Part shown: piece by piece, positions 1 through 8,834 of the stretch
How the letters are laid out: each line of letters opens with the position of its first letter
Numbering within the stretch: the stretch's first letter is position 1
Assembly (NCBI GenBank): GCA_014728875.1
Contig: WJKV01000035.1
Location: 1-28,366 of the forward strand
Source of the DNA: Candidatus Woesearchaeota archaeon
GTDB lineage: Archaea > Nanobdellota > Nanobdellia > Woesearchaeales > WJKV01
DNA length: 28,366 bases
Direction of reading: 5' to 3'
The notes under the pieces: model-generated
The model's database searches: none
Told to the model about the DNA's origin: nothing
What the model saw: the letters and a program-made list of their open reading frames with translations, nothing else
Made by a program: the position numbers and the translations under genes

Positions 1-570
1 CATTTCCATCTTCTTGCTGACTGCCATCGACTGGTTGCTCTGATTGTAGGCAGCGACTATCTCATCAGCCAACGCTTCATAGGTCTTTTTCTTTTTATTG
101 AAAGATTTTGCATAGGCTCCCTGCGAAAATAATCTCAATACGATGTCCACCCTTCTTTGCGGCGCGCATTCAACCGCTTTTGGATAACGGGCTCCGCCGT
201 ATTCGATCGTGATTATCTCTTCCCTTGGCGCGCTGTTCTCAATTGCCTTCACAAGAACCTCTACTGGATTCTTCTTTGTTTTTTTCTCTACCAAATCCAG
301 TGCATTTTCAACAATCTCCAGAACTTTGTGCGCTTTTCCAGTATGATGTCCAGAAGTAATAGTATGTTTTTTGCCTTTGTGGCCTGTGACCATCATCTTG
401 TTGATCAGTCTTTCAACAATGTTTATCTCGCTTTTATGGAATCTTGAATTTACATATCTTGCACCGGTCTTAGGAACAATGACAGGAGTCAATGTGATGT
501 ATCTCACCAAGCCAGGATCTTTCACCTGGATTCCTGTTGTATCCCATCTGTTGAATATTTTCGCATCCAT
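1..570 (-). CDS. rps7: 30S ribosomal protein uS7, 3' end cut by window edge
   Basis: This is ribosomal protein S7, which binds the 3' major domain of 16S rRNA in the small-subunit head. Reading the minus strand from the ATG at 570 gives 190 residues without a stop, beginning MDAKIFNRWDTTGIQVKDPG and including SRFHKSEINIVERLINKMM, GKKHTITSGHHTGKAHKVLE and EYGGARYPKAVECAPQRRVD, all typical of archaeal S7. Roughly the last ten residues are outside the window. The start lies one base after the stop of rps12, so it is translated from the same str-type operon mRNA. Identification is secure; only the C-terminus is unseen. Confidence 0.96.
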   Translation of the reverse strand, partial: MDAKIFNRWDTTGIQVKDPGLVRYITLTPVIVPKTGARYVNSRFHKSEINIVERLINKMMVTGHKGKKHTITSGHHTGKAHKVLEIVENALDLVEKKTKKNPVEVLVKAIENSAPREEIITIEYGGARYPKAVECAPQRRVDIVLRLFSQGAYAKSFNKKKKTYEALADEIVAAYNQSNQSMAVSKKMEM

Positions 571-571
571 T

Positions 572-1009
572 TTATCTTCTTGCTTTTTCGATCTTGCCGC
601 CAAGCAATGCATCCAATGACTGGTCGTTAACCTTTATGACCTGCCATCTGACAGCCGGAATGTCGCCTTTCGACCTTCCTTTTGTTCCTCCTATGCATTC
701 GATTAGGACTTCGTCGTGCTCGTCAACCAGCTTGATCGCGCCGTCGCCGGGGACAAAAGCAGTGATCTGTTTTCCGTTCTTTATCAGCTGCACCCTGACA
801 CACTTCCTCATTGCGCTGTTCGGCTGTTTTGCTTCCTTTTCAACCTTTTCAAGAACAATAGCCCTGCCTTGATGAACACCGCCCAACGGATCTGCCTTGG
901 CTTTAAGCTTGTAAGCTTTCCTGACCCATCTGGGATCCAGTTTTCTGCTTCTTTTTCTTCTCTTCTTCAGCTTTTTCGCGCTGTTTAAGCCTCTTGGTTT
1001 CTTGCTCAT
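572..1009 (-). CDS. rps12: 30S ribosomal protein uS12
   Basis: Ribosomal protein S12 sits at the decoding centre of the small subunit. The 145-residue product has the archaeal/eukaryotic length, a strongly basic N-terminus (residues 1-36) and the diagnostic KQPNSAMRKCVRVQLIKNGK and FVPGDG segments that form the decoding loops. The C-terminal tail (KVNDQSLDALLGGKIEKARR) is normal for archaea. It lies 7 bp downstream of nusA and 1 bp upstream of rps7 on the same strand, the classical archaeal rpo-str gene order. Confidence 0.97.
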   Translation of the reverse strand: MSKKPRGLNSAKKLKKRRKRSRKLDPRWVRKAYKLKAKADPLGGVHQGRAIVLEKVEKEAKQPNSAMRKCVRVQLIKNGKQITAFVPGDGAIKLVDEHDEVLIECIGGTKGRSKGDIPAVRWQVIKVNDQSLDALLGGKIEKARR

Positions 1010-1016
1010 TTTCTTA

Positions 1017-1427
1017 TTATGCTATTTTTATCTCATCAAGCTTGAAATAGCGTTTAACTGCCTTTTCAAGCCCCCTCAATGCCTGAGCATTTCTGCCTAT
1101 TAATAAAGCTTTCGTTTTTCTATCTTCAGCTTCGATGGTCACTATGCCGTCCTCTTCTGTGATTGATTTTGCTTTCAAAGGATATATCATGTTCTTGATG
1201 AATGTCCTAAGATCATTGTTGAATTCCACGATCTTTATGTTTTTCTTGAACTTCTCCCGCAATTTCTTGACATTCGCCCCTTTCTTTCCCACTGCCTTCC
1301 ACAGCTGGGCAGGCTGAACTACAAAAATCAAAAGATCATCCATCTCAAAGAAGTCCTTTAGTTTGCTCCTGGTTACTTTTTCAAAGAAAGTCATAACCTG
1401 CAAACTTTGTTGGTCGTATTTTATCAT
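1017..1427 (-). CDS. nusA: Archaeal NusA-like transcription factor (two KH domains)
   Basis: The product is the small archaeal NusA, an RNA-binding protein made only of KH domains and always found near the rpoA'' gene. With a start at 1427 it has 136 residues. The first KH carries a GKKGANVKKLREKF loop and the second a GRNAQALRGLEKAVKRYFKL loop, both GxxG-type RNA-binding loops. I chose the ATG at 1427, 16 codons inside the longest reading frame, because it overlaps the rpl30e stop as ATGA, the same coupling seen between rpoA2 and rpl30e, and because the upstream extension lies wholly inside rpl30e. The archaeal protein lacks the S1 and RNAP-binding domains of bacterial NusA; its exact role in archaea is less clear. 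Confidence 0.9.
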   Translation of the reverse strand: MIKYDQQSLQVMTFFEKVTRSKLKDFFEMDDLLIFVVQPAQLWKAVGKKGANVKKLREKFKKNIKIVEFNNDLRTFIKNMIYPLKAKSITEEDGIVTIEAEDRKTKALLIGRNAQALRGLEKAVKRYFKLDEIKIA

Positions 1428-1678
1428 TTCTCTTTCAGATATCCTATGATTGAAATCGCATATGGTTTCTTGCAAATTGTTCCAAGTTCAATGTTTGTCT
1501 TGTCGATCTGTTCAATTTTGACTTCATCGCTGAACCTCAGGATCTCTTCTCTTACATCTGCAGGACAATTTTTTGTGATCAAGACCTTTTCGATTTTCCC
1601 CAGCCTTAGATTCTTTAGCGTGAGATCTGTACCTACGGTTACCTGGCCTTTCTCTATCAATGATTTTAACTCTTTCAT
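1424..1678 (-). CDS. rpl30e: Ribosomal protein eL30-like (L7Ae/L30e family)
   Basis: An 84-residue member of the L7Ae/L30e/S12e RNA-binding family. Visible features are the GTDLTLKNLRLGKIEKVLITKNCP segment (family: G-x-x-x-T-x-K-x-x-x-x-G-x-x-K-x-x-x-x-A-x-N-C-P) and a C-terminal ELGTICKKPYAISIIGYL that matches the L30e strand-helix end. Its position between rpoA2 and nusA is the standard place of rpl30e in archaea. It is some 10-15 residues shorter than usual, mainly at the N-terminus. The start codon overlaps the rpoA2 stop as ATGA, and its own stop overlaps the nusA start the same way, so translation of three genes is coupled. Confidence 0.88.
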   Translation of the reverse strand: MKELKSLIEKGQVTVGTDLTLKNLRLGKIEKVLITKNCPADVREEILRFSDEVKIEQIDKTNIELGTICKKPYAISIIGYLKEK

Positions 1679-2829
1679 TTTTTGACTGCACCTTCTGATT
1701 TGATCCTCAGGCTTGGCAGGCCGGTGCCCGCAGGAATCGCCTGGTTAATCATGACATTCTCTATGACGCTGGAAAGCTTATCTATTTCTCCTCTCTCACT
1801 CGCAGCGATTATATGTTTTATAGGCGTCTCAAAGCTCGCTCTTGCAAGCACACTGCTCTTTTCGCCCACAATTCCGTATCTTGTGATGCCTTTTACTTCG
1901 CCTGTCGCGCACATGATGTCTGTTGCGAGCATTATGTGCCTTATGTCAATATTGATACCTTGATCTTCCAGGACTTTTATCGCTTCTTCAATTATCAGCT
2001 GTCTTGCAGCTTCGAGTCCCAGGACTTTTAGCGTTTCAAAGATGTCATTGCATTTTGTCTTATAGCTGTCGACTTCTTCAAAAGTAAGAACTTTTTTCAG
2101 ATTGCTTCCTGCAGTCATGATTACATATTCGTCTCCTTTTTTGACAGGAAGAACCTGCTTGATTCCTTTGATGCCTGAAACAAAGGTCTTTTTTGCTTCT
2201 TCTTTAAGAGCATACAGTTTGTTCAGTTCTTCTCCTTCTTTTGTAAGCTTGATGAACAATGAATCTTCCTTTACTTTTACATTTACATTCTTCAGTCCTT
2301 TCTGAAGCGCTTTTGCAATGGCCTGCGTCCTTATTCCGTATTTTGCCAGAAGATTCTTGTCAAGATCAACTTCGATCGTCGCATCTGCAACATTGACTTC
2401 TATAGTCTTTACAAGCTCGTTCAAGCTTGTTTCTTTTATTTTTGCAGCGATCCTGCTTACTTTATCAGGAGAAGGATTCTTGTCAGACAGATAAATCTCC
2501 ATGGAAGGCGTAACCAATTGTTTTCTTCCGTCAAAGATCTCTATCAATCTTGGCAGTCCGATAGTGACCTGAAGCTCGCTTACTCCCCCTGCGTGTTTTG
2601 TGTTCAATGTCATCTGAGTGCCTGGCTCTCCCATGCTCTCGGCTGCGATCAGACCGACACTCTCGCCTGCATCTATCTTAGCAAGTTCATATTCGATATG
2701 CAGTTTTTCCAGTATCTTTTGCACATCGCTCTTCTTGACTTTGGCAGGCAGATGGTCTTTTACATCGTTCAGCAATGATTCAGGAATCAATCCTTCATAT
2801 TTTTTGAACAGGTCGTCAAATTCTGCCAT
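1675..2829 (-). CDS. rpoA2: DNA-directed RNA polymerase subunit A'' (Rpo1C)
   Basis: This is the C-terminal part of the archaeal largest RNA polymerase subunit, holding the trigger loop and jaw. The 384-residue product has the AGESVGLIAAESMGEPGTQM segment leading to the trigger loop at residues 71-82, followed by VTIGLPRLIEIFDGRK; the C-terminal GITRYGIVGEKSSVLARASF and a final GTGLPSL segment are also family-typical. The trigger loop reads TLNTKHAGG: the His (H79) used near the active site is kept, but the residue before it is Lys (K78) where Phe is normal. An RBS (GGAGAATAAAAATG) precedes the start, which lies 44 bp after rpoA1. The A'/A'' split is normal for archaea. Confidence 0.97.
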   Translation of the reverse strand: MAEFDDLFKKYEGLIPESLLNDVKDHLPAKVKKSDVQKILEKLHIEYELAKIDAGESVGLIAAESMGEPGTQMTLNTKHAGGVSELQVTIGLPRLIEIFDGRKQLVTPSMEIYLSDKNPSPDKVSRIAAKIKETSLNELVKTIEVNVADATIEVDLDKNLLAKYGIRTQAIAKALQKGLKNVNVKVKEDSLFIKLTKEGEELNKLYALKEEAKKTFVSGIKGIKQVLPVKKGDEYVIMTAGSNLKKVLTFEEVDSYKTKCNDIFETLKVLGLEAARQLIIEEAIKVLEDQGINIDIRHIMLATDIMCATGEVKGITRYGIVGEKSSVLARASFETPIKHIIAASERGEIDKLSSVIENVMINQAIPAGTGLPSLRIKSEGAVKK

Positions 2830-2830
2830 T

Positions 2831-2882
2831 TTTATTCTCCATACATTTATTCATATCATACATTTATTTATATTTATTCTCC
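2831..2882. repeat. Short direct repeats between rpoA1 and rpoA2
   Basis: The only sizeable gap in the rpo operon is built of direct repeats. The 12-mer CATACATTTATT occurs at 2840-2851 and 2857-2868 (17 bp period). The 10-mer TTTATTCTCC occurs at 2831-2840, where on the minus strand it is the RBS of rpoA2, and at 2873-2882, where it covers the end and stop codon of rpoA1. This suggests that the RBS of rpoA2 arose by local duplication. Confidence 0.75.
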
Positions 2883-5501
2883 GCAAACATCTGTTATTAT
2901 TTTTTGAACATTGATGGTGCCCTGCTCGCTTTTTGATACATCAATACCGTCTTCACCATACTCGAACTGCACTATCTGTCCTGAACAGTCCCTGACAGTG
3001 CCGTCATATTCCACTTTAAGGTCCTGCATTGCATTGCTCAATCTTCTGTAAAGATAGCCGGATTTAGGCGTTCTTAGTGCAGTATCCATCAGGCTGTCTC
3101 TTCCTGTCATCGCGCCATAGAAAAATTCAGACGGCTGAAGTCCGTGCTTGAAACCATTCTTGATGAAACCCCTTGCAGCAGCGCCAAGATCTCCCCGCCT
3201 GAAGCAAGGCAGGCTCCTGTCAACATAACCTTCTCCTATTCTTTGTCCTCTCATACTCTGCTGTCCTACACAGGCGCTCATCATTGCAAGATTCAATAGT
3301 TTTGCCCTGCCGCATCTCGCCATTATCATTATGGGATTAATATCGCTGCTTTGTTCTGCAACTATTTCGCCTGCAGCATTTCTTGCTTTGTTCAACACGC
3401 CCAGGGTTTTGATCTCCAGGGTTTCCTTTCTGGTTCTTCCTGGAAGGGGCGTCAGTTCCTTGCTCTTATACTGCTCTATCAGTCTTTCAACTTCTTCTAA
3501 TGATTTTTCTATTTCCTCTTCAATTCTTTTCTTTGCATCCTCTGATATTTCAACATCGCTCAGTCCGATAGTGAAGCCTCTCTTCAATAAAACCTTGATG
3601 CCCAGCTTGAACATGCTTGTCAGAATCTCTGCTGTTTTTGTAGAGCCGTATTGCTTGTGGATTGTTCGCAGCAGAAGACCTTTGCCTGCACTAAGCTGCT
3701 TCGCATCCATGATACCTGTCAATAATTTGCCGTCTTTGATTTCAATCCTGGCATCCAGTTCGCATTTGCCGTTCTTCCACATCTTGCATTCCTTGCAGGG
3801 CATCGCCGGCGCAATGCAGATGCCGTTCCTGCCGAGGAAATCAAAATCATCAGGAAGCAGAACACTGAAAACATCTTTCCCGCTGACCTTTTCTTTTCTT
3901 CCAAATTTATTGAAATTATCTATGCCTACAGAATATAATAATTGAACAGCATCGTTCCTGTCGAATTCCAGATCCTTCGTCAGAATATAATTGCCTGTTA
4001 CTGCGTCCTGCGTACAGCCCATGATAGTCAAGCCCAAGGCAGGGCTTACCAATTGAGTAGGGACTTCAAGCAGCAGTTCTGCTTCTGCCCTCGCTTCTTC
4101 TGTCTGCGGAACGTGAAGATTCATCTCGTCGCCGTCAAAATCAGCATTGTACGGATGGCACACTGCAACATTCAGCCTGAATGTCTTGCCGTCAAGCACT
4201 TTTACCTTATGGCACATCATGCTCATCCTGTGCAGGGAAGGCTGCCTGTTGAACAATGCAAGATCTCCGTCTATGATATGCCTCTCAACAATATAGCCTG
4301 GTTCAAGCTCTTCCAATAATTCTTCTTTTGTCTCGTCAGTTATCCTTTTTCTTCTTCCGTCCGGCCTGATAACATAGTTTGCACCAGGATAATTTAGCGG
4401 TCCTTTTTCGATTAGAGTCTTCAAATATTCTATGTTCCAGGGATTCACTCTTTCAGGAACAGTAAGTTTCATGGTCATTTCGCTCGGCATGCCGACTTCG
4501 TTTATCTTAAGCATGGCGTCCGGACTGATAACGCTCCTCGCACTGAAGTTTGTTCTTTTACCTGCAAGATTATGCCTTATCCTTCCCTGCTTGCTCTCTA
4601 TCCTGTCCCTTAATGTTTTCAGCGGCTCTCCGCTCCTATGCCTGGCTGGAGGCAGCTGCGCAACATTATTTTTGAAGAATGTAGTAACATGATACTGCAG
4701 CAGGTCCCATAAATCTTCAATGATTATCTCAGGCGCGCCTGCGTTGATGTTTTCAAACAATCTTTGGTTTATCCTAACAATATCGCCCAATTTGTGGGTA
4801 AGGTCGTCCTCGCTTCTTTCACCGGACTGCAAGGTGATAGACGGCCGCATGCTTACGCTTGGAATAGGAAGTACAGTAAGCACTGTCCATTCCGGCCTCA
4901 TTGATTCAGGATCTATCCCGAAAAGCTCAATGTCCTTGTCAGGAATCTTCTCAAGCCTGCTTCTCAATTCAATAGGAGATATCCTTTTGTCTTTTTCCAG
5001 GAATCTTGTAGGCTTTTCAAGGCTTACATTAACCTGCCTGCTCCTGCAGTGCGGACATTTGCTGACTCCTCTTATCTTCTGAAGGAATAATTTTATCGCA
5101 ACATCCTTTTCTTTCAGCCCTCTTTCTTTTTCAACCTTTTTCAGTCTTCTTTTCTGTGCTGCAATCTCTGCATCGCTGGCAAGTATCCTGCCGCATTCCC
5201 TGCAGGTGCATCTCAAAAGATTAAGGACTGTTGTAACGAACATGATGTGAACTACCGGTCTTGCGAGTTCGATATATCCATGATGGCCCGGACATTCCTT
5301 AAGCTTGTTTCCGCAGGTCTTGCAGGTAAGTCCAGGATCTACCACCCCAAGCCTGATGTCCATCAGCCCTCCGTCTACAGGATATCCCTCCTTGTCGTAA
5401 AGTTCAGGCGTGACAACCTTGGCTGCAGCTACCTGCTTGATCAGTTTAGGTGAAAATATCTTGAACTGTATGTTCTTTACTTTCTTGTTTGAGGTTTGCA
5501 T
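2874..5501 (-). CDS. rpoA1: DNA-directed RNA polymerase subunit A' (Rpo1N)
   Basis: N-terminal part of the largest RNA polymerase subunit with the catalytic magnesium site. In 875 residues it shows the clamp zinc site (C60, C63, C70, H73), a second cysteine set (C98, C100, C103 with C149, C152), the lid/rudder region with HNLAGKRTNFSARSVISPD (about 309-327), and the invariant NADFDGDEMN motif at 452-461 whose three Asp hold the metal. A C-x2-C-x6-C set lies further on, in the sentence AMPCKECKMWKNGKCELDAR. The C-terminal part reaches the bridge-helix region (FFYGAMTGRDSLMDTALRTP). The start is one base downstream of the rpoB1 stop. Length and motifs are normal, with no intein. Confidence 0.98.
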   Translation of the reverse strand: MQTSNKKVKNIQFKIFSPKLIKQVAAAKVVTPELYDKEGYPVDGGLMDIRLGVVDPGLTCKTCGNKLKECPGHHGYIELARPVVHIMFVTTVLNLLRCTCRECGRILASDAEIAAQKRRLKKVEKERGLKEKDVAIKLFLQKIRGVSKCPHCRSRQVNVSLEKPTRFLEKDKRISPIELRSRLEKIPDKDIELFGIDPESMRPEWTVLTVLPIPSVSMRPSITLQSGERSEDDLTHKLGDIVRINQRLFENINAGAPEIIIEDLWDLLQYHVTTFFKNNVAQLPPARHRSGEPLKTLRDRIESKQGRIRHNLAGKRTNFSARSVISPDAMLKINEVGMPSEMTMKLTVPERVNPWNIEYLKTLIEKGPLNYPGANYVIRPDGRRKRITDETKEELLEELEPGYIVERHIIDGDLALFNRQPSLHRMSMMCHKVKVLDGKTFRLNVAVCHPYNADFDGDEMNLHVPQTEEARAEAELLLEVPTQLVSPALGLTIMGCTQDAVTGNYILTKDLEFDRNDAVQLLYSVGIDNFNKFGRKEKVSGKDVFSVLLPDDFDFLGRNGICIAPAMPCKECKMWKNGKCELDARIEIKDGKLLTGIMDAKQLSAGKGLLLRTIHKQYGSTKTAEILTSMFKLGIKVLLKRGFTIGLSDVEISEDAKKRIEEEIEKSLEEVERLIEQYKSKELTPLPGRTRKETLEIKTLGVLNKARNAAGEIVAEQSSDINPIMIMARCGRAKLLNLAMMSACVGQQSMRGQRIGEGYVDRSLPCFRRGDLGAAARGFIKNGFKHGLQPSEFFYGAMTGRDSLMDTALRTPKSGYLYRRLSNAMQDLKVEYDGTVRDCSGQIVQFEYGEDGIDVSKSEQGTINVQKIITDVCGE

Positions 5502-5502
5502 T

Positions 5503-7305
5503 TTAATATTGGTCCTCCAGGCTGATCTTCGGGAAAACAGTCATGCTCTTCAGTTCATCCAGCAATAATTTGAAAGCATAACTCATTTCAACATAACTGA
5601 TTACAACATTCTCGCCGCAGGCCGAACAGTATTGCCTGTTCTTGAACTTGTCGTCTGTCGCGATCATGCCGCAGTTCTCGCAGATGGGTATCAAGGTTTT
5701 GTCAGAGTCAAACCTCTCCTTTAACAGCAGGCTAGCTCCGTGCGCAACAAATGTGTCTTTCTCCATCTCTCCAAGTCTAAGGCCGCCTTCTTTTGCTTTT
5801 CCTTCTGTCGGCTGTCTTGTAAGCAGCGCAATAGGTCCTGTTGCCCTGCTCTGCATCCTGTTCGCAACAAGATGCTTAAGTTTCAAATAATACTGATTCC
5901 CAATAAAAATCTTGACTTTGAACTCCTGGCCTGTAAGTCCGTTGTACAATGTTTCTGTGCCGTTCTCTCTGAAACCTAATGAAAGCAGTTCCTGCCTCAA
6001 TGCTTCTTCTGGCTCTGCGTCAAAAGCGGTTCCGTCTATGTACCTTCCGTTCAATGCGCTGACTTTTCCCCCTACCAGTTCAATAAGATGCGAGATAGTC
6101 ATTCTTGTAGGAATACTATGGGGACTGAAAATGATGTCTGGTACGATTCCTGTCGCACTGAAAGGCATGTCTGACTGAGGGAATATCATTCCCACTACAC
6201 CTTTCTGTCCGTGCCTGCTGCTGAACTTGTCTCCTATCTCAGGAAGCCTCTGGTCTCTTACCCTGACCTGCACGAATTTGTTGCCTTCTTCATTCTCTGT
6301 CACAACAACAAAATCAATTATTCCTTTTTCTCCGTGCCTGACTGTAGTGCTGCTTTCCCTCCTATGGCTGCTTCCAAGCGTGTATTCATCCATTCCGCTC
6401 AGGAATCTTGGAGGGCTGGTCTTGCCTATCAGGACATCGTCAGGATGCACTTCAGCCTCAATGTATGCAATGCCGTCTTCGTTCAGGAACCGATAGTCTT
6501 TCTCGCTCTTGTATCCTTTTACATCCTTGTCAGGGATGCAGATCTGGTCGACAAGGCCCCCGCTGTATCTGAGCTCTTCGCCCACATACGGCCTGAAATA
6601 CGTGCTTCTTGCAAGACCCCTCTCAACACTGCTTTTGTTTAGGATGATTGCGTCATCCATATTGTAACCTTCATAGCTCAGGATTGCGACAACAACATTC
6701 TGTCCTGCAGGATGTTCGTCTTCGTGCGCAATATCGTACATCAAGCTTTTTACCAGCGGAGCCTGAGGATAATGCAGGAGATGAACATCAGTATCTATCC
6801 TCAACGGATAATTCGCACTGTAGAATCCGATAGCCTGTTTCTGCCCTTTGCTTCCTCCGTGCGCTCTTGTTGCCAGACAGAAGTTAGCATAAGGCACCAA
6901 CGAAGTTGCAAGGCTGAATATGACAAAAGGCGCGATCTCAAGATGAGTGTGAGCTTTTGTGAGTTCATGATGATAGAATGCAACCAGACAGTTTTCTTCT
7001 TCAGAAGCATCGATGTATTCAATAACACCTTGTTTTATCAGATCCTCCCAAGTGATCTCTTTCTTTTCCAATTTCTCAAGATGTTCAAGAGTAAGTTTGC
7101 TTTCTCCGTTCTCCACGATAATCAAAGGCCTTCTTATCCTGCCTTTGTTCAATTCAATGTGTATCTCGTCGGACTTTTTGTCGTATCTGACATTCAGTTC
7201 GCTGTTCAGATTGTTTACTCTTCTTTCTGCCTTGACCTGCTCGATGAACAGCAAAGGCTCTTCGACCTTTCCTATGAAATTCGAATCAATGTAAACTTCT
7301 GCCAT
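5503..7305 (-). CDS. rpoB1: DNA-directed RNA polymerase subunit B' (Rpo2C)
   Basis: C-terminal half of the second-largest RNA polymerase subunit. The 600-residue protein has the active-site segments GYNMDDAIILNKSSVERG and DKFSSRHGQKGVVGMIFPQ, the GGLRLGEMEKDTFVAHGAS region, and a zinc site at the clamp (C542, C545, C560, C563 in CENCG...CSACG). The subunit is encoded by two genes here, as in many Euryarchaeota, instead of one rpoB. It starts 11 bp after rpoB2 and ends 1 bp before rpoA1, so the two halves are made from adjacent cistrons in stoichiometric fashion. Confidence 0.98.
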   Translation of the reverse strand: MAEVYIDSNFIGKVEEPLLFIEQVKAERRVNNLNSELNVRYDKKSDEIHIELNKGRIRRPLIIVENGESKLTLEHLEKLEKKEITWEDLIKQGVIEYIDASEEENCLVAFYHHELTKAHTHLEIAPFVIFSLATSLVPYANFCLATRAHGGSKGQKQAIGFYSANYPLRIDTDVHLLHYPQAPLVKSLMYDIAHEDEHPAGQNVVVAILSYEGYNMDDAIILNKSSVERGLARSTYFRPYVGEELRYSGGLVDQICIPDKDVKGYKSEKDYRFLNEDGIAYIEAEVHPDDVLIGKTSPPRFLSGMDEYTLGSSHRRESSTTVRHGEKGIIDFVVVTENEEGNKFVQVRVRDQRLPEIGDKFSSRHGQKGVVGMIFPQSDMPFSATGIVPDIIFSPHSIPTRMTISHLIELVGGKVSALNGRYIDGTAFDAEPEEALRQELLSLGFRENGTETLYNGLTGQEFKVKIFIGNQYYLKLKHLVANRMQSRATGPIALLTRQPTEGKAKEGGLRLGEMEKDTFVAHGASLLLKERFDSDKTLIPICENCGMIATDDKFKNRQYCSACGENVVISYVEMSYAFKLLLDELKSMTVFPKISLEDQY

Positions 7306-7316
7306 TTTATTCTACC

Positions 7317-8813
7317 TTATTTTACAGACCTCAAACCCAAGTTTCTCAGGTTTTCCAATATTTTTTCTCTCTCAGTGTCCTCCACACCCTGTGAGACACT
7401 GGCCAAAAGGCTGAGATTCTTTCTCAGACCAATATTTGTTCCGTCAGGAGTTTCAATAGGACAAAGTCTTCCAAGATGCGTCGAATGCAAAGCCCTTGCT
7501 TCAAAATTCTCCTGGCTGGGGGATAACGGACTGACAACTCTTTGCAGATGCGAAACTATTTCTAGATTATTGATCCTCTGCAGTCTCTGGCTGATTCCTT
7601 TTCTTCCTCCTACCCAGTTTCCTGTTGCCATTGCACTGTATATGCTGTTGGTAAGCAGCTTATCCCTGATTATGACTTTAATAGAAGGAAATTTTCCTCT
7701 CTTGACGATTCTCTGGAAATTGTACAGAAGGTCCTTGACAAGGCTTTTTAGATTCGTCCTGAAAAGGTCCTCGAGAAGATCTCCGCTCAGTTTCAGCCTT
7801 TTGTTTGCATAATGATCCTTATCGTCAAGAGGAAGCTCTCCCTTGCTGGCTTTGATGAATTTCTTCATCAGTTTGCACAGGTTGTAGGCCTTATAGATTC
7901 TTTCTTCTTTGGTTATGCCGAGATGAGGCAGCAGATATTTGTCAAGCGTCTCCCTCATTCTTTGTATTCTTATTTCCTTCGGCTTTGTGCTCTTTAATTT
8001 TTTTGCAATGAAGTCAAGCGCATCGTCTTCTGTCTTTATGTCTGTAAAATTATAAAGATTGATCAGGACTTCTTCGTAATCCTCGCTGCTGCTTACAAAA
8101 TGAGTGATCTCTTCGTCCTTCAGCAGGCCCAGCGCTTTGATGATGACGATCAAAGGAATCTTTTGCACCCTTGTGAACGACAGATAAAAGATTCCGTCTC
8201 TCGGCTTTTCAAGCTTGTGCGGTATCCTGTAGCTTCCTCTCTGGGAGAATAGTTTTCCCACATATTCGCTGGTTCCGACTGTTGGTTTTTCAACAAAGAA
8301 CTTGTTGCTGGCAAGATCCTCCACATCTATCAACACTCTTTCTGTGCCGTTTATGATGAAATATCCGCCGGGATCATTAGGATCCTCGCCTGCTTCTATC
8401 AGTTCTTCTCTTGCTTTTCCTTTCAGATGACATATGTCGCTTTTCAGCATCACAGGAAGCCTTCCTATGTTTGTTGTGAAGCTTTCCCGCTGAACACCGT
8501 TAATATGAGTGGAAACATCTATGTATACTGTTGCTGCATAACTGATGTTTCTCAGCCTTGCTTCTCTCGGAAGTATATTTCTTTCACTGCCGTCAGCCTC
8601 GACAATCATGGGTTTTGCTACTCGTATATTGTCAAACTTTATTTTCAGCTCGTCTATGTCGTGCGGAATTATCGTAGGCTCTATGTCCTCTAGTTCTGTG
8701 ATTATCTTCGGCAGTCCGGAATTGATGAAATTATTGAAGGATTCAATGTCAGAACTGACAAAGTTCCTTTTCAAGAAATGTGATTTCATTAAGGTTTCGA
8801 ACTTTTTAGACAT
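7317..8813 (-). CDS. rpoB2: DNA-directed RNA polymerase subunit B'' (Rpo2N)
   Basis: N-terminal half of the split second-largest RNA polymerase subunit, 498 residues. It holds the protrusion, lobe and fork region: RNISYAATVYIDV, GGYFIINGTERVLIDVEDLASN, and near the end ALHSTHLGRLCPIETPDGTN with IGLRKNLSLLASVS, the rifampicin-pocket/fork region. The protein stops soon after that conserved segment, which is the usual split point between B'' and B'. It lies 21 bp downstream of rpoH. Confidence 0.97.
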   Translation of the reverse strand: MSKKFETLMKSHFLKRNFVSSDIESFNNFINSGLPKIITELEDIEPTIIPHDIDELKIKFDNIRVAKPMIVEADGSERNILPREARLRNISYAATVYIDVSTHINGVQRESFTTNIGRLPVMLKSDICHLKGKAREELIEAGEDPNDPGGYFIINGTERVLIDVEDLASNKFFVEKPTVGTSEYVGKLFSQRGSYRIPHKLEKPRDGIFYLSFTRVQKIPLIVIIKALGLLKDEEITHFVSSSEDYEEVLINLYNFTDIKTEDDALDFIAKKLKSTKPKEIRIQRMRETLDKYLLPHLGITKEERIYKAYNLCKLMKKFIKASKGELPLDDKDHYANKRLKLSGDLLEDLFRTNLKSLVKDLLYNFQRIVKRGKFPSIKVIIRDKLLTNSIYSAMATGNWVGGRKGISQRLQRINNLEIVSHLQRVVSPLSPSQENFEARALHSTHLGRLCPIETPDGTNIGLRKNLSLLASVSQGVEDTEREKILENLRNLGLRSVK

Positions 8814-8834
8814 TTTTTTCCTCTATTAAATTTA

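Noticed and set aside
6712..7812. A 366-codon open frame on the plus strand opposite rpoB1 and rpoB2.
   Set aside because: It lies antisense to two strongly conserved polymerase genes, has a Phe/Leu/Cys-rich composition without recognisable motifs, and no ribosome site; it is a shadow frame.
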